Shown in pieces: positions 48,882 through 57,035 of a stretch of DNA of 64,000 bases. Origin of the DNA: Planctomycetota bacterium (GTDB lineage: Bacteria > Planctomycetota > UBA1135 > UBA2386); NCBI GenBank assembly GCA_028281765.1, contig JANQJF010000021.1, positions 18,273 through 82,272 on the forward strand, read 5' to 3'. The notes beneath the pieces were generated by a model, which saw only the letters and a list, made by a program, of their open reading frames with translations, had not been told where the DNA came from and did no database searches. Each line of letters starts with the position of its first letter. Position 1 is the stretch's first letter. The position numbers and the translations under genes were made by a program.

Positions 48882-49970
48882 CTACTCGGGGATGGGGTCG
48901 GCTAGAAGGAAGGTCAGAGATCGCACGGTCAGAAACAGAAGCGGGAAGAGTACCAGGTACTGACCCGGAACGGGCCAATTCGTGTACATGGTCAGCACTG
49001 TTGGGCTCGCTAGCAGGGCTGTACACGCGGCCACTGCGAGCATCTGAAGGTGCACCGCACGCAGACTTCGCAGCTGTGCCAGCCGATTCCTTTCGTGAGC
49101 TGGACTCTGGCGCAAGTGCATTTGGTCCCATGCCAACAGAGCGGCGTAGATCAAGATCATCAACACTGTGAGTGACCAAAGCGGAGCGAAGAGCTTCGCT
49201 GATGAGTCCAAGACGTCGGCTCCATCGGACGTGACTCGCGATGCAGCGAACTGTGCCCAGAGTAGGAGTGCGACGATCACGAACCGGATGCTCGCTTCGA
49301 CTAGTCTGAGTGGCCAACGCCATCCCTGAGCCGAAGCGAGAATTGGTGACTCTGCCCGGTCCCCAGCTCCCTCGAAGACAGCAATCGTGTGCGACATTCT
49401 GAATAGGTGACTCCAAAACAGCGCCAAACTTGCGGCGAAGAAGACGCACAATGAGTTTTGAATCTGGATAGTCGACGAAGCCGGGATGTTCAGCGGAATC
49501 GCGCCATCGGAAATCGCTGTGCGCCACGCCGTAGTTAGCTGAGGCGCCGAGTCCTTGGCAGTCAAAACCGCTGCGGAGACACTCCAGAGGGGCAACAGTA
49601 GTGGCGTCCATAGAACGACACCGTTGGTGTGCTGTTCCCGGATGAGCTTAGCGAGCGGGACTAATGCATGTCGGAGCAGTGAGAAGAGGACGAGCAGGGT
49701 CATGGCAACCGCAACCCAAGACTGGAATGACGAACTCCAGTGCGTCGGCAAGAAGTACAGCGCCAAGAGCCCGGCAAAGACGCTGGTTGGGATGACTAGT
49801 GCCACGATCTTTCCTTCCGTTGACGTCGGGTCCGGCTCTCCATTGGACCACAGCTCAAGAGTACGGACTGCTGTCCGCAGCACAACTCTTCGCCCTCGTT
49901 CAATGGAGTGTCCGAAAGATGGGTTGCTCAAGGATGGACAGCCTTCGGGCCTTTGGGTGGCACTGATCAA
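48882..49970 (-). CDS. Polytopic membrane protein of unknown function, islet gene 1
   Basis: Up to 362 residues. About seven to eight membrane helices are predicted, among them 'IVALVIPTSVFAGLLALYFL', 'WVAVAMTLLVLFSLL', 'TPLLLPLWSVSAAVLT', 'FIVALLLWAQFAAS'-like, 'LWSLTVLMILIYAALLAW', 'LQMLAVAACTALLASPTVLT' and 'YLVLFPLLFLTVRSLTFLLA'. The ATG at 49970 is only 14 bases from the right attachment repeat; GTG codons further in (about 49886) could be the real start, since the first 28 residues look non-coding. No family recognised. It is the first gene of the operon, 25 bases before the binding protein, so it may be an accessory of the importer. Confidence 0.7.
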   Translation of the reverse strand: MISATQRPEGCPSLSNPSFGHSIERGRRVVLRTAVRTLELWSNGEPDPTSTEGKIVALVIPTSVFAGLLALYFLPTHWSSSFQSWVAVAMTLLVLFSLLRHALVPLAKLIREQHTNGVVLWTPLLLPLWSVSAAVLTAKDSAPQLTTAWRTAISDGAIPLNIPASSTIQIQNSLCVFFAASLALFWSHLFRMSHTIAVFEGAGDRAESPILASAQGWRWPLRLVEASIRFVIVALLLWAQFAASRVTSDGADVLDSSAKLFAPLWSLTVLMILIYAALLAWDQMHLRQSPAHERNRLAQLRSLRAVHLQMLAVAACTALLASPTVLTMYTNWPVPGQYLVLFPLLFLTVRSLTFLLADPIPE

Positions 49971-49984
49971 GAGGTTGCTGGTGG

Positions 49985-50034
49985 CGCCCTCGGCACTTCC
50001 GCAGGCCGCCGTGACGATGTCACGGCGGCCTGTT
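49985..50034 (+). repeat. Right attachment repeat (50 bp copy of tRNA-Leu 3' end)
   Basis: Exact copy of 45411-45460 in direct orientation. The 11 tRNA bases are not preceded by tRNA sequence here, so no second tRNA is made. Downstream of the repeat ordinary chromosomal sequence resumes. Confidence 0.93.
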
Positions 50035-50477
50035 GGCTGAGGTCTGAGAAGCGTCTCCGTCGCTGTCGATGATTGCGTCAGGGGAGCTGGACCAGACTTG
50101 GGTAGAGGAGACTCGTGGATCGGGGTGAGGCTGGATGTTCTTCAGCCTAGAGACGTTGTAGTTCGGCGATGCCGGAGCCCCTGTGACGAGGGCGAACCGC
50201 GGCGACACGTCTACAATCGCGTCTTTCGACTTGTTTGCGGAGACGCGTGCGTGTTCCGGCGCCGAATGCGCGTCACGCGCGCAACTTTTTTTCCGGCGCG
50301 CGCGGCGAACGGCCAGTCGGCACGCGCCCCATGCCAAGGCGAAGTTCGAGTTGTGCGAACCTGCGTCTACTCGTCAAGCGCACTCGGAACCCCGTCGAGC
50401 GCAACGTCTCGGCGTCAACCGCGCGGGAGTGCGTCGCTAGACTGGACTGCGATCGAGGACCCTTGAGAGACCGAGGC
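50035..50477. other. Non-coding flank between the islet and the SirB1-like gene
   Basis: 443 bases without a convincing gene. Short frames on both strands lack coding character. A GCGCG-TCA-CGCGC hairpin (50268-50280) followed by seven T after five bases (50286-50292) is a weak terminator candidate. The promoter of the SirB1-like gene should lie in the right half. Confidence 0.4.
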
Positions 50478-51338
50478 ATGCAGGAACCGACCCGAACGAC
50501 GATGGACGCCGTTGTGCGTCTGTTGGCCGATGATGATCCCGTCGTCTTCGAGGCATGTCGTTCACGGCTGTTGAGTTGGGGGGAGAGCTGTCGAGTCGTT
50601 CTCGAGTCGGTGAGCGAACGCGACTCCGCACGCGCGCGCGTCGCGGCGCGCCGGATCCTGCAGGCGCTCGACCTGCGTGCGTGGGCGCTCGAAGTCGGCG
50701 AACTCGGCCAGCGTGTCGCGTTCGGCGGGCGGAACTCCGAGCTGCTCGCCGAAGGCGTGTCGCTGATCCATGCGCTCGGCAGCCCGCACCGTCGGTCGCT
50801 CTCGCTCGAGCTGAGTCTCGACGAGCTCGTCGAGGGTGCGCGTGAAACGGTCCGAGATCGCTCGAGCGTCACGGCCGCGCGCCACTTCGCGAACTACATG
50901 GGAGAGTTCGAGGGCTTCTCCGGCTGCACCAAGAGCTACTACCGAGCCGAGAACCTGTTTCTCGACCGCGTCATCGAGCGCCGGCGGGGTTTGCCGATTG
51001 CGCTCGTCACGCTCTATCTGCTCGTCGGCCGCCGGGCCGGACTCGAGCTGTCCGCGGTGCGGCTGCCCGACGACTACTACCTCGTGCGGGCCTACGGCCG
51101 CAGGAACACGCTGATCGACCCGTTCCACGGCGGCCGCCTCGTGACGAAGGCGGACTGCGCGCGCTTCCTGCGTTCGGTCGGCGCCACGAAAGCCGTTTCA
51201 TCCCAGCTCCGGTCCGTGGATGATGTGCACGTCCTGCTCGGCATGATGTCGACGCTGGGACGCGTGTATGACCACAGGGAGGACCGTGATTTCCGGGACG
51301 CGCTGCAACGAGCGCAGCGCTCGCTCTCGCTTCTGTAG
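50478..51338 (+). CDS. SirB1-like protein with transglutaminase-type core
   Basis: 286 residues from ATG 50478, preceded by a weak purine-rich GAGAGACCGAGG. N-terminal helical region (1-~110), then the SirB1/transglutaminase-core-2 signature: 'LSLELSLDELVEGARETVRD', 'FSGCTKSYYRAENLFLDRVI', 'RRRGLPIALVTLYLLVGRRA', 'DDYYLVRAYGRRNTLIDPFH'. The expected order Cys, His, Asp is only partly recognisable, so catalysis is uncertain. Family members are often encoded near protein-release or methylation genes, but here the neighbour is a ceramidase-like gene starting five bases later. Soluble, cytoplasmic. Confidence 0.82.
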   Translation: MQEPTRTTMDAVVRLLADDDPVVFEACRSRLLSWGESCRVVLESVSERDSARARVAARRILQALDLRAWALEVGELGQRVAFGGRNSELLAEGVSLIHALGSPHRRSLSLELSLDELVEGARETVRDRSSVTAARHFANYMGEFEGFSGCTKSYYRAENLFLDRVIERRRGLPIALVTLYLLVGRRAGLELSAVRLPDDYYLVRAYGRRNTLIDPFHGGRLVTKADCARFLRSVGATKAVSSQLRSVDDVHVLLGMMSTLGRVYDHREDRDFRDALQRAQRSLSLL

Positions 51339-51342
51339 CGCG

Positions 51343-52587
51343 ATGCTCGCGCTCGTCGCGACGGGCGCGGCGGGCTGCACAGGGATCTTCCAGAAGTCGC
51401 TGCCAGAGAAGGCGGCGTCGTTCGTCCGCAGCGCGGACGGTGCGATGCGGGCCGGCTCGGCCGAAGCCGACATCACGCCCGAAGGCTACCCGTACCTCGG
51501 GGGCTTCGATCTCAATCGGCGCGCGACCGAAGTGTTCTCGAAGCTCGCGGTGCGCGCGCTCGTGCTCGAAGTCGACCGGATGCGGATCGCGATCGTCGGC
51601 ATCGACAACCTCGGTCTGCAGCGGCACGACGCCGAGTGGATCAAGGACGGACTGCTCGGCTTCACGAACGGTTGCGTGTTCTTGTGTTCGAGTCACACGC
51701 ACGCGGGGCCGGATCTGATCGGGCTCTGGGGGAAGTACTTCCTGACGTCGGGGCGGGACCGCGAGTACGTCACGCTCGTGCGCGCGGCCGTCCGGCGTGC
51801 TGTCAGCGCGGCGACCGCGCGGCTGCGGTCGGCGAAGCTCGTGCGCGGCGAGGCGCGCGTCACTGCGGACACGTTCATCCGGAACAGCAATCGCGCGGGC
51901 GTGTTCGATCCGCGCGTGACCGTGCTGCAGGCGGTCGCGGTCGACGATGGCGCGCCGCTCGGCACGCTGCTCCACGCGGCGTGCCATCCCGAAGTCCTGC
52001 GCCGCGGCAACGATGCGATCTCTGCGGACTTCGTCGGACCGCTGTGCGATCTCTGGAAGAGCCGGGGTCACGGCCAAGCGGTGTTCGTCAACGGCGCGCT
52101 CGGCGCGATGATCTCCCCCAAGACCCGCGGTCGCGAACAGGTCGAGCCGTCCGGTGCGCAGCTCTGCGACGCGGCGGAGCAAGCGCTGGCCGCGGCGCGC
52201 CCGGTCGAGGGTTCGGAGTGCGTCGTGCGCCGTCGCGACGTCTACCTGCCGATGCAGTCGTGGGCGCTGCGGATCGCGCGGTTGACGGCGGTGATCCCGC
52301 GGCACGTGTACGGCGGCTGCATCCGCACGTCGGTCGGGTATTTGCGCATCGGCGACTTCGAGGCGTGCTGCGTCCCGGGTGAGGCGGAGCCCGGCTACGC
52401 GCGGCGGATCGTCGCGGCGAGCGGTCGGTCGCGCCTTTTGCTGTTCGGTCTCGTCGACGACGAGGTCGGTTACCTGATGAGCGAGAAGGACGCGCGGGAC
52501 CCGTTGTTCGCCTACGAGCGCACGATGTCGCCCGGGGTGACGGCGGGAGAACTCGTGCTCGACGCGCTCGTTGGGCCCGATCGCTGA
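51343..52587 (+). CDS. Neutral/alkaline ceramidase-like lipoprotein
   Basis: 414 residues from ATG 51343. 'LALVATGAAGC' ends in a lipobox, so the protein is lipid-anchored. This leader has no positive charge; GTG 51286 or ATG 51268, overlapping the previous gene, would supply Arg residues and may be the true start. The body matches the N-terminal domain of neutral/alkaline ceramidases: 'GSAEADITPEGYPYLGGFD', the zinc-site 'FLCSSHTHAGPDLIGLWGKY' and 'GTLLHAACHPEVLRRGNDAI' with further zinc His. Relatives hydrolyse N-acyl amides such as ceramide. Substrate here unknown. Likely co-transcribed with the SirB1-like gene. Confidence 0.83.
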   Translation: MLALVATGAAGCTGIFQKSLPEKAASFVRSADGAMRAGSAEADITPEGYPYLGGFDLNRRATEVFSKLAVRALVLEVDRMRIAIVGIDNLGLQRHDAEWIKDGLLGFTNGCVFLCSSHTHAGPDLIGLWGKYFLTSGRDREYVTLVRAAVRRAVSAATARLRSAKLVRGEARVTADTFIRNSNRAGVFDPRVTVLQAVAVDDGAPLGTLLHAACHPEVLRRGNDAISADFVGPLCDLWKSRGHGQAVFVNGALGAMISPKTRGREQVEPSGAQLCDAAEQALAAARPVEGSECVVRRRDVYLPMQSWALRIARLTAVIPRHVYGGCIRTSVGYLRIGDFEACCVPGEAEPGYARRIVAASGRSRLLLFGLVDDEVGYLMSEKDARDPLFAYERTMSPGVTAGELVLDALVGPDR

Positions 52588-52636
52588 AGCCGGCGCGCAG
52601 GTGCGCTACGATCGATAGATCGAACGGAGGACGCCA

Positions 52637-53560
52637 ATGATGAGAACTCTCCTCGTCCCCGCGCTGGGGGCGACCTTGCTCGGTCCCGTGTGTGCCCAGG
52701 ACGGTGCGCGCGCGCAGGATGCGGTGAAGAAGAAGGAGCCGGCCGGTCAGGCCATGCTCGACAAGGCGCTGCGCCGCGCGGATGCGCACAACAAGCGCGT
52801 CGTCGCGGTGTTCGTCGAAGCCGATGACACCCTCGCGTCAGTGATCAAGCGCGACAAAGACCTCTGGCGCCAGATCCTCTACGAATTCGAGTTCGTGCGG
52901 TTCGCGGGCCCAGACGCCGATGCAATGGCCCGCCAGCTCGAGTTTGCGGCGGCCTCGAAGCAGAAGCCAGCGATCCTGGTGCTCGACTCCGAGCGCAAGA
53001 AGCTCGCACAGATCGCCTCGGCCGAGTTCATGCGCAACGGCAATCTCCAGGGCATGGCGTTGCAGAAGATCCTCGAGCCCCATCAAGCCAAACCGGTCGA
53101 CGCCGAGAAGAAGCTGGCAGCCGCACTCGTCGATGCGAAGAAGACGGGGCGCAACGTCTTCATTCGCTTCGACGCCCCCTGGTGAGGCTGGTGCAAAGTT
53201 CTCGAGGAGTTCCTCGAGCGAGAGAAGACGGCGCCGATCTACGCCAAGGGTTGGGTCGACGTCATGATCGATGTCGATCGCGACACGAACGGCAAGGCGA
53301 TCAACGAACGCCTCAAGGGCAAGCGGCAGGGGGGATTGCCTTGGATGGTGATTCTGGACGCCGATGGCAAGGAGCTCGTGAGCTCGAACCGTCCGAACGG
53401 ACGCAACATTGGTGGCCCACGCAGCGTGGAAGAGTGTGCGTGGTTCGGCGTGATGATGCGGCGGACGCGCGGCGACAAGGTCAGCGAGGCCGACGTTCAG
53501 CTGATGATCGACGACCTCGAGGCCTACTCCGCGCCGAAGCGCAGGCCCCGGCGCCACTGA
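52637..53560 (+). CDS. Thioredoxin-fold selenoprotein (in-frame TGA read as Sec183)
   Basis: GGAGG (52626-52630) precedes ATG 52637 and a signal peptide ending 'GPVCAQ'. The frame meets TGA at 53183-53185 and continues open for 124 codons with typical codon use. Around it the protein reads 'IRFDAPW-U-GWCKVLEEFLE', i.e. the W-C-x-W-C-K active site of thioredoxin-like proteins with the first Cys replaced. The cis-Pro motif 'GGLPWMVILDADGKEL' follows downstream. Residues ~40-150 form a second, cysteine-free thioredoxin-like domain ('KRVVAVFVEADDTL', 'KPAILVLDSERKKL'). A hairpin at the right distance after the TGA supports Sec insertion. Total 307 residues; periplasmic thiol/selenol redox role expected. 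Alternative: nonsense mutation in a Cys protein. Confidence 0.8.
53201..53218 (+). promoter_or_regulatory. Candidate bacterial SECIS hairpin
   Basis: CTCGAGG-AGTT-CCTCGAG: a perfect 7-bp stem and a four-base loop. The loop starts 22 bases after the TGA, within the 16-37-base range reported for bacterial SECIS elements. It has G in its second position followed by U, as the SelB-binding loop of known elements does. Confidence 0.7.
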
Positions 53561-53563
53561 AGC

Positions 53564-55813
53564 TCAGTAGCCGAACGTGCCCGCGAGCGTGTTCGAGGTC
53601 GTGAGCCCGAACGCGTTCGCGTTCGCGTCGAGCGCGACGACCTGATGCGCGAACGGCGTGCCCGCGAGCGACGCGTCGTCCGGCAGGGGGATCGACCAGT
53701 CGCCCTGACCGTTCGACGTCGGCACGACGATCGTGAAGTCCGCGTTCGCCACGCGCAATTCACAGCCGTCCATTCCGATGAGATCGAGCGGGATCGGTGC
53801 GATCGGAACGCCGAGATCGAGCAGCGCGAACGCGAGGTCGAGCGCAGGCACGCCCGACGCGGGTGCGCGCTCGAGGCGGCAGGACCAGGTGGTGCCGAGT
53901 CGCGGCGTCGGTCCGGTTGTCGTCAAGCACGGGCGGTCGGCGGTGCCGATGCAGCCGACGCCGAGGTAGCGATCGGTGGCTGCGTCATTCGCTTGGGGCC
54001 ACTCCCACGTTCGTCCCTGTTCTTTGTTGAGCCCGAGCGGGTCCTCGCCGCCGAACAGCACGATGCGATCCCGCGCGATGTCGAAGGCCATCCCGAACGT
54101 GCCGCGTCCCGGTGGCACGGTGCCGGTTTGCAGGACTTGGTTCCACACCGCACCGTTCCACTCCCAGGCGTCTTCGAAGATCGTCGCGATGCTGACCTGC
54201 CCGCCGAAGAGCACGGCCCGATTGCGCGTTGGGTCGTAGACCATGCGGCAGAACGCGCGGGGGACCGGTCCCGTGACGAGGGGCTGCGACCAGCTCTGTC
54301 CGTCCCAGACCCAGGTGTCTCCCATCGGTGTGAAGTCCCCGTCGTAGCCTCCGAAGAGGACGAGTCCGCCCGACGGGTCGCGCGTCATCGTCGCGCCGTA
54401 GCGTCCGAGCGGTCCGTTCACCGCGAGCTGCGTCCACGTCTGGCCGTCGAAGGTCCAGGTATTCGCAAAGATGTCGGGGAAGATCCGCGTGCCGAACAGG
54501 ATCATCCGTTGGCTGATCGGGTCGTACTCCATCGACGAGTAGAGCCGCGTGCCCGGGTGGTTGGTCGTGACTTGGTTCCAGGCCTGGCCGTTCCACTCCC
54601 ATGTGTCGAGGAGCCCGACGCCGTCCGAGCCGCCGTACATGACGATCACGTCGCGGTCCGAGTCGTAGGCCATCACGTGGCCGAAGCGCGCGGACGGACC
54701 GGTCGTCGCGACCAGCGACCAGCGAAAGCCGTCCCATTCCCAGGTTTCGTCACGCAGGCCGCCGTTGTCGTCGATGCCGCCGAAGACGATGGTTCGCTCG
54801 CGCACCGGGTCGTAGACCATCGCGTGCCGGTAGAGGGTGTAGGGGCCGTCGAGTTCGGGCATCGCAGTGACCCACTCGGCGCCGTTCCATTCGAGCGTGC
54901 GGTTCGAGTGAACCTGGCCACCGCCGTTCAGATCACGGATGCCTCCGAGCAGCAGAACGCGGTTGCGCACGGTGTCGAACGCGATTCGTGCGCGTTTGAG
55001 CTCGGGACCGTCGGAGTCCTCGAGCTGCCAGTTTGCGCCGTCCCAAGACCAAGTGTCGCGGAATCCCGGGGCGCTTACCGTGAACGTGTCTCCGCCCTGC
55101 AGTAGGACGCGCTGCGTGGACGGATCGAACGTCATCGCGTGATCGACACGGCCAGCGGGGCCAGTGACGACCTTCTGCGTCCAGGCGACGCCATCCCATT
55201 CCCAGGTGTCGTCGTGGATGACGAAGCTGCTTTCACTGCCCCCGAACAGCACGACGCGGTCGCGCTGCGCGTCGAGAACCATCGAGTGCGACGTGCGCGC
55301 GGACGGGCCTTGCGTACCGAGCAGCGTCCACGTCGTACCGTCGAACGACCACGTCTCGTCGCCGCCGGTGCTGCCGCCGAAGAGCAGGACCGTGCCGGTG
55401 TTCGAATCGAACGACATGGCCGAGCCCCAGCGCGCGGACGGACCCGGCGTCACGATCTCGGTCCAGACTTCGCCGTCCCACTCCCACGTGTCCCCGACGT
55501 AGCTCGACCCGTAGCGGAAGCCGCCGAACAACACCGTGCGTTGGCGCAGTGGGTCGTAGGCCATCGCGTGACCCCATCGCGCACCAGGACCGTCGTGCGC
55601 GACGAGTCGCCACGCGGTCCGGTCGAATTCCCACGTGCCGCCTTCCGAGTCGAACCCGCCGAACAGCACCGTCCGGCCGCGCGCACTGTCGTGGACCATC
55701 GCGTGGTCCTCGCGCGTGCCGGGACCGCTCACGACGGCCCATTCGGATTGTGCGTGGGCGGATAGCGTCAGCGCCGTGACGGCCAGAATTCGAGCCAGTG
55801 CCGCGGTGTTCAT
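53564..55813 (-). CDS. Secreted kelch-repeat beta-propeller protein
   Basis: 749 residues with a signal peptide ('ILAVTALTLSAHAQ'). About 12 kelch-type repeats follow the pattern 'DSARGRTVLFGGFDSEGG', 'TWEFDRTAWRLV', 'GPGARWGHAMAYDPLRQR', so one or two beta-propellers are expected. The last ~110 residues ('PRLGTTWSCRLERAPASGVP' to 'SNTLAGTFGY') are the terminal Gly/Ser-rich module seen in other exported proteins of the window. It converges with the selenoprotein gene; three bases lie between the stops. No catalytic residues seen. Likely an extracellular or surface carbohydrate/protein-binding protein. Confidence 0.9.
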   Translation of the reverse strand: MNTAALARILAVTALTLSAHAQSEWAVVSGPGTREDHAMVHDSARGRTVLFGGFDSEGGTWEFDRTAWRLVAHDGPGARWGHAMAYDPLRQRTVLFGGFRYGSSYVGDTWEWDGEVWTEIVTPGPSARWGSAMSFDSNTGTVLLFGGSTGGDETWSFDGTTWTLLGTQGPSARTSHSMVLDAQRDRVVLFGGSESSFVIHDDTWEWDGVAWTQKVVTGPAGRVDHAMTFDPSTQRVLLQGGDTFTVSAPGFRDTWSWDGANWQLEDSDGPELKRARIAFDTVRNRVLLLGGIRDLNGGGQVHSNRTLEWNGAEWVTAMPELDGPYTLYRHAMVYDPVRERTIVFGGIDDNGGLRDETWEWDGFRWSLVATTGPSARFGHVMAYDSDRDVIVMYGGSDGVGLLDTWEWNGQAWNQVTTNHPGTRLYSSMEYDPISQRMILFGTRIFPDIFANTWTFDGQTWTQLAVNGPLGRYGATMTRDPSGGLVLFGGYDGDFTPMGDTWVWDGQSWSQPLVTGPVPRAFCRMVYDPTRNRAVLFGGQVSIATIFEDAWEWNGAVWNQVLQTGTVPPGRGTFGMAFDIARDRIVLFGGEDPLGLNKEQGRTWEWPQANDAATDRYLGVGCIGTADRPCLTTTGPTPRLGTTWSCRLERAPASGVPALDLAFALLDLGVPIAPIPLDLIGMDGCELRVANADFTIVVPTSNGQGDWSIPLPDDASLAGTPFAHQVVALDANANAFGLTTSNTLAGTFGY

Positions 55814-56335
55814 TGCGGGATCCCTTTTCGTTGCGTCTTGCGGACCGGGGCATCATAGCCGGGAAGTCTGGGAGCGCGGGGGGAGCTGTAGCGTGTACGG
55901 GGTCGGCGGTGGGACCGACCGGCTGTTCCGCGAATGCCGGCAGTGGAAGGCTTCACCGGCTGCGCCGGAAACACCAAGCGACCAAGCAACCAAGAAGCGG
56001 TCGACTGGCCTTGGCCGATCGGACGACTGCTCGCCGTGCAGCCTCTTGATCACTCTGGATGGCGGAGACACTCGTCGGGCAGCCGGCGGTCTCGGCCGAC
56101 CGAACGCGTCACGAGTAACGCAAGTGAACGGCTCGGTTGTGTGGAGCGGTCAGTTGGATGACTGCCCGATCGGCGACTCCGCATTCTTGATCTGCCGGTT
56201 TCGTGCACTGCCGAAGACCGCTGCATCAACCCAGACCGTCCGCCGGCTTCTTGGTTGGTTGGTGTTTCCGGCGCAGCCGGTCAAACCGTTCAGTGCCCGA
56301 GACTACTCGAATTTCCGGTCTCGTCGGCAGCCCTC
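55814..56335. other. 522-base intergenic region
   Basis: It separates the start of the kelch-protein gene from the end of the site-2 protease gene, both on the minus strand. It holds the inverted-repeat pair described separately. Composition is less GC-rich than the genes. Short reading frames on both strands are repeat-derived and lack coding character. Confidence 0.5.
55955..56281. repeat. Inverted repeat pair flanking ~250 bp
   Basis: ACCGGCTGCGCCGGAAACAC (first 20 of 23 identical bases, 55955-55977) recurs in reverse complement at 56259-56281. The match resumes after a small gap as CAACCAAGAAGC (55987-55998) and its complement (56246-56257). Flanks outside the arms are also weakly similar in inverted orientation. 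Each arm holds its own hairpin CCGGC-TGC-GCCGG. Looks like two inverted copies of a short intergenic repeat. Confidence 0.7.
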
Positions 56336-57034
56336 CTACCGCGCGTGCATCCAGTCGAGCACAAACATCAAGCTTGGATACCAGATCTCCTGCAGGATCC
56401 GCCAGACCGCGACGAGGCCGATGATCATCAGGATCGGCTGCGACTTGACGAATGAGTAGAAGCGATCGGCGGCGCGAGACAGGCCACTCAGTACGCCGGA
56501 GCCGTCGAGCGGCGGCCACGGCAGCAAATTGAGCAGTGCGAGGATGATGTTGAGCAGCAGGAACGTGCTGGCGATCTTCGCGATGGCGTAGGCGGCGCCG
56601 TCCGGCTCCATCGGTGCCGCGAACAGTGGCCACTCCGTCCGCTCTTCGAACGGGAGCGCCGCGTCTGTCCAGATCAGCGTCTTCAGCACGAAGAACGCGA
56701 TCGTCGCGAGCAGGATGTTCGCCATCGGGCCTGCGAGCGACATCAGTGCCGCGCGCTTCGGGTGCCGATGTGCCCACGCCGCGTCGATCGGCGTGTAGGC
56801 CCAGCCCATGCACCACTTGCCGCCGGAGAGGAACAGCATCGCGAGCGGCACGATGACGGTGCCGAACGGTTCGCGCTGGATGTGCGGGATCGGGTTGAGC
56901 GAGACCTGGCCGCCGACGTAGGCCGTGCGGTCGCCGCCGAGCAGCGCGAACAGCGCGTGCGCCGCCTCGTGCACGACGAGGCTGATCAGCAGCGTGAAGT
57001 AGAACAGCGCGACGTTGACGAGGTCGATGTCCAC
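56336..57034 (-). CDS. Site-2 protease-family zinc metalloprotease (M50)
   Basis: 232 residues, about six membrane helices. The zinc motif HEAAH (22-26) sits in the first helix and the third ligand in 'LLNLLPWPPLDGSGVL' (NxxPxPxxDG). It belongs to the short YdiL/SpoIVFB-like rhomboid-unrelated intramembrane proteases that lack PDZ domains. Such enzymes cleave membrane-spanning substrates such as anti-sigma factors; the many sigma systems here make that plausible but unproven. The start lies one base downstream of the xseB stop, so it is co-transcribed with xseA and xseB. Confidence 0.92.
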   Translation of the reverse strand: MDIDLVNVALFYFTLLISLVVHEAAHALFALLGGDRTAYVGGQVSLNPIPHIQREPFGTVIVPLAMLFLSGGKWCMGWAYTPIDAAWAHRHPKRAALMSLAGPMANILLATIAFFVLKTLIWTDAALPFEERTEWPLFAAPMEPDGAAYAIAKIASTFLLLNIILALLNLLPWPPLDGSGVLSGLSRAADRFYSFVKSQPILMIIGLVAVWRILQEIWYPSLMFVLDWMHAR

Positions 57035-57035
57035 G

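Larger units (their letters stand above)
45411..50034. mobile_element. tRNA-Leu-integrated islet carrying an ABC importer and a sulfotransferase
   Basis: The region between two exact 50-bp direct repeats is 4.57 kb from repeat start to repeat start. It holds five genes, all on the minus strand and nearly touching: membrane protein, binding lipoprotein, permease, ATPase and sulfotransferase. GC is visibly lower than in the flanks: two hand-counted 60-base lines inside gave 62% (48301) and 48% (49441), against 72% for a flanking line (41101). No integrase, transposase or excisionase is encoded. Either the element is moved by a recombinase supplied in trans or the mobility gene was lost. Confidence 0.88.

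Noticed and set aside
50020..50337. A 105-codon minus-strand frame at the right edge of the islet
   Set aside because: It runs through the attachment repeat and has no family resemblance or start signal.
53264..53560. A separate 98-residue gene starting at ATG 53264
   Set aside because: It is in the same frame as the upstream part of the selenoprotein, begins after the active site and has no ribosome-binding site; one read-through gene explains both parts better.
53645..55105. A 486-codon plus-strand frame opposite the kelch-repeat gene
   Set aside because: Periodicity mirrors the kelch repeats on the other strand; translation is low-complexity.
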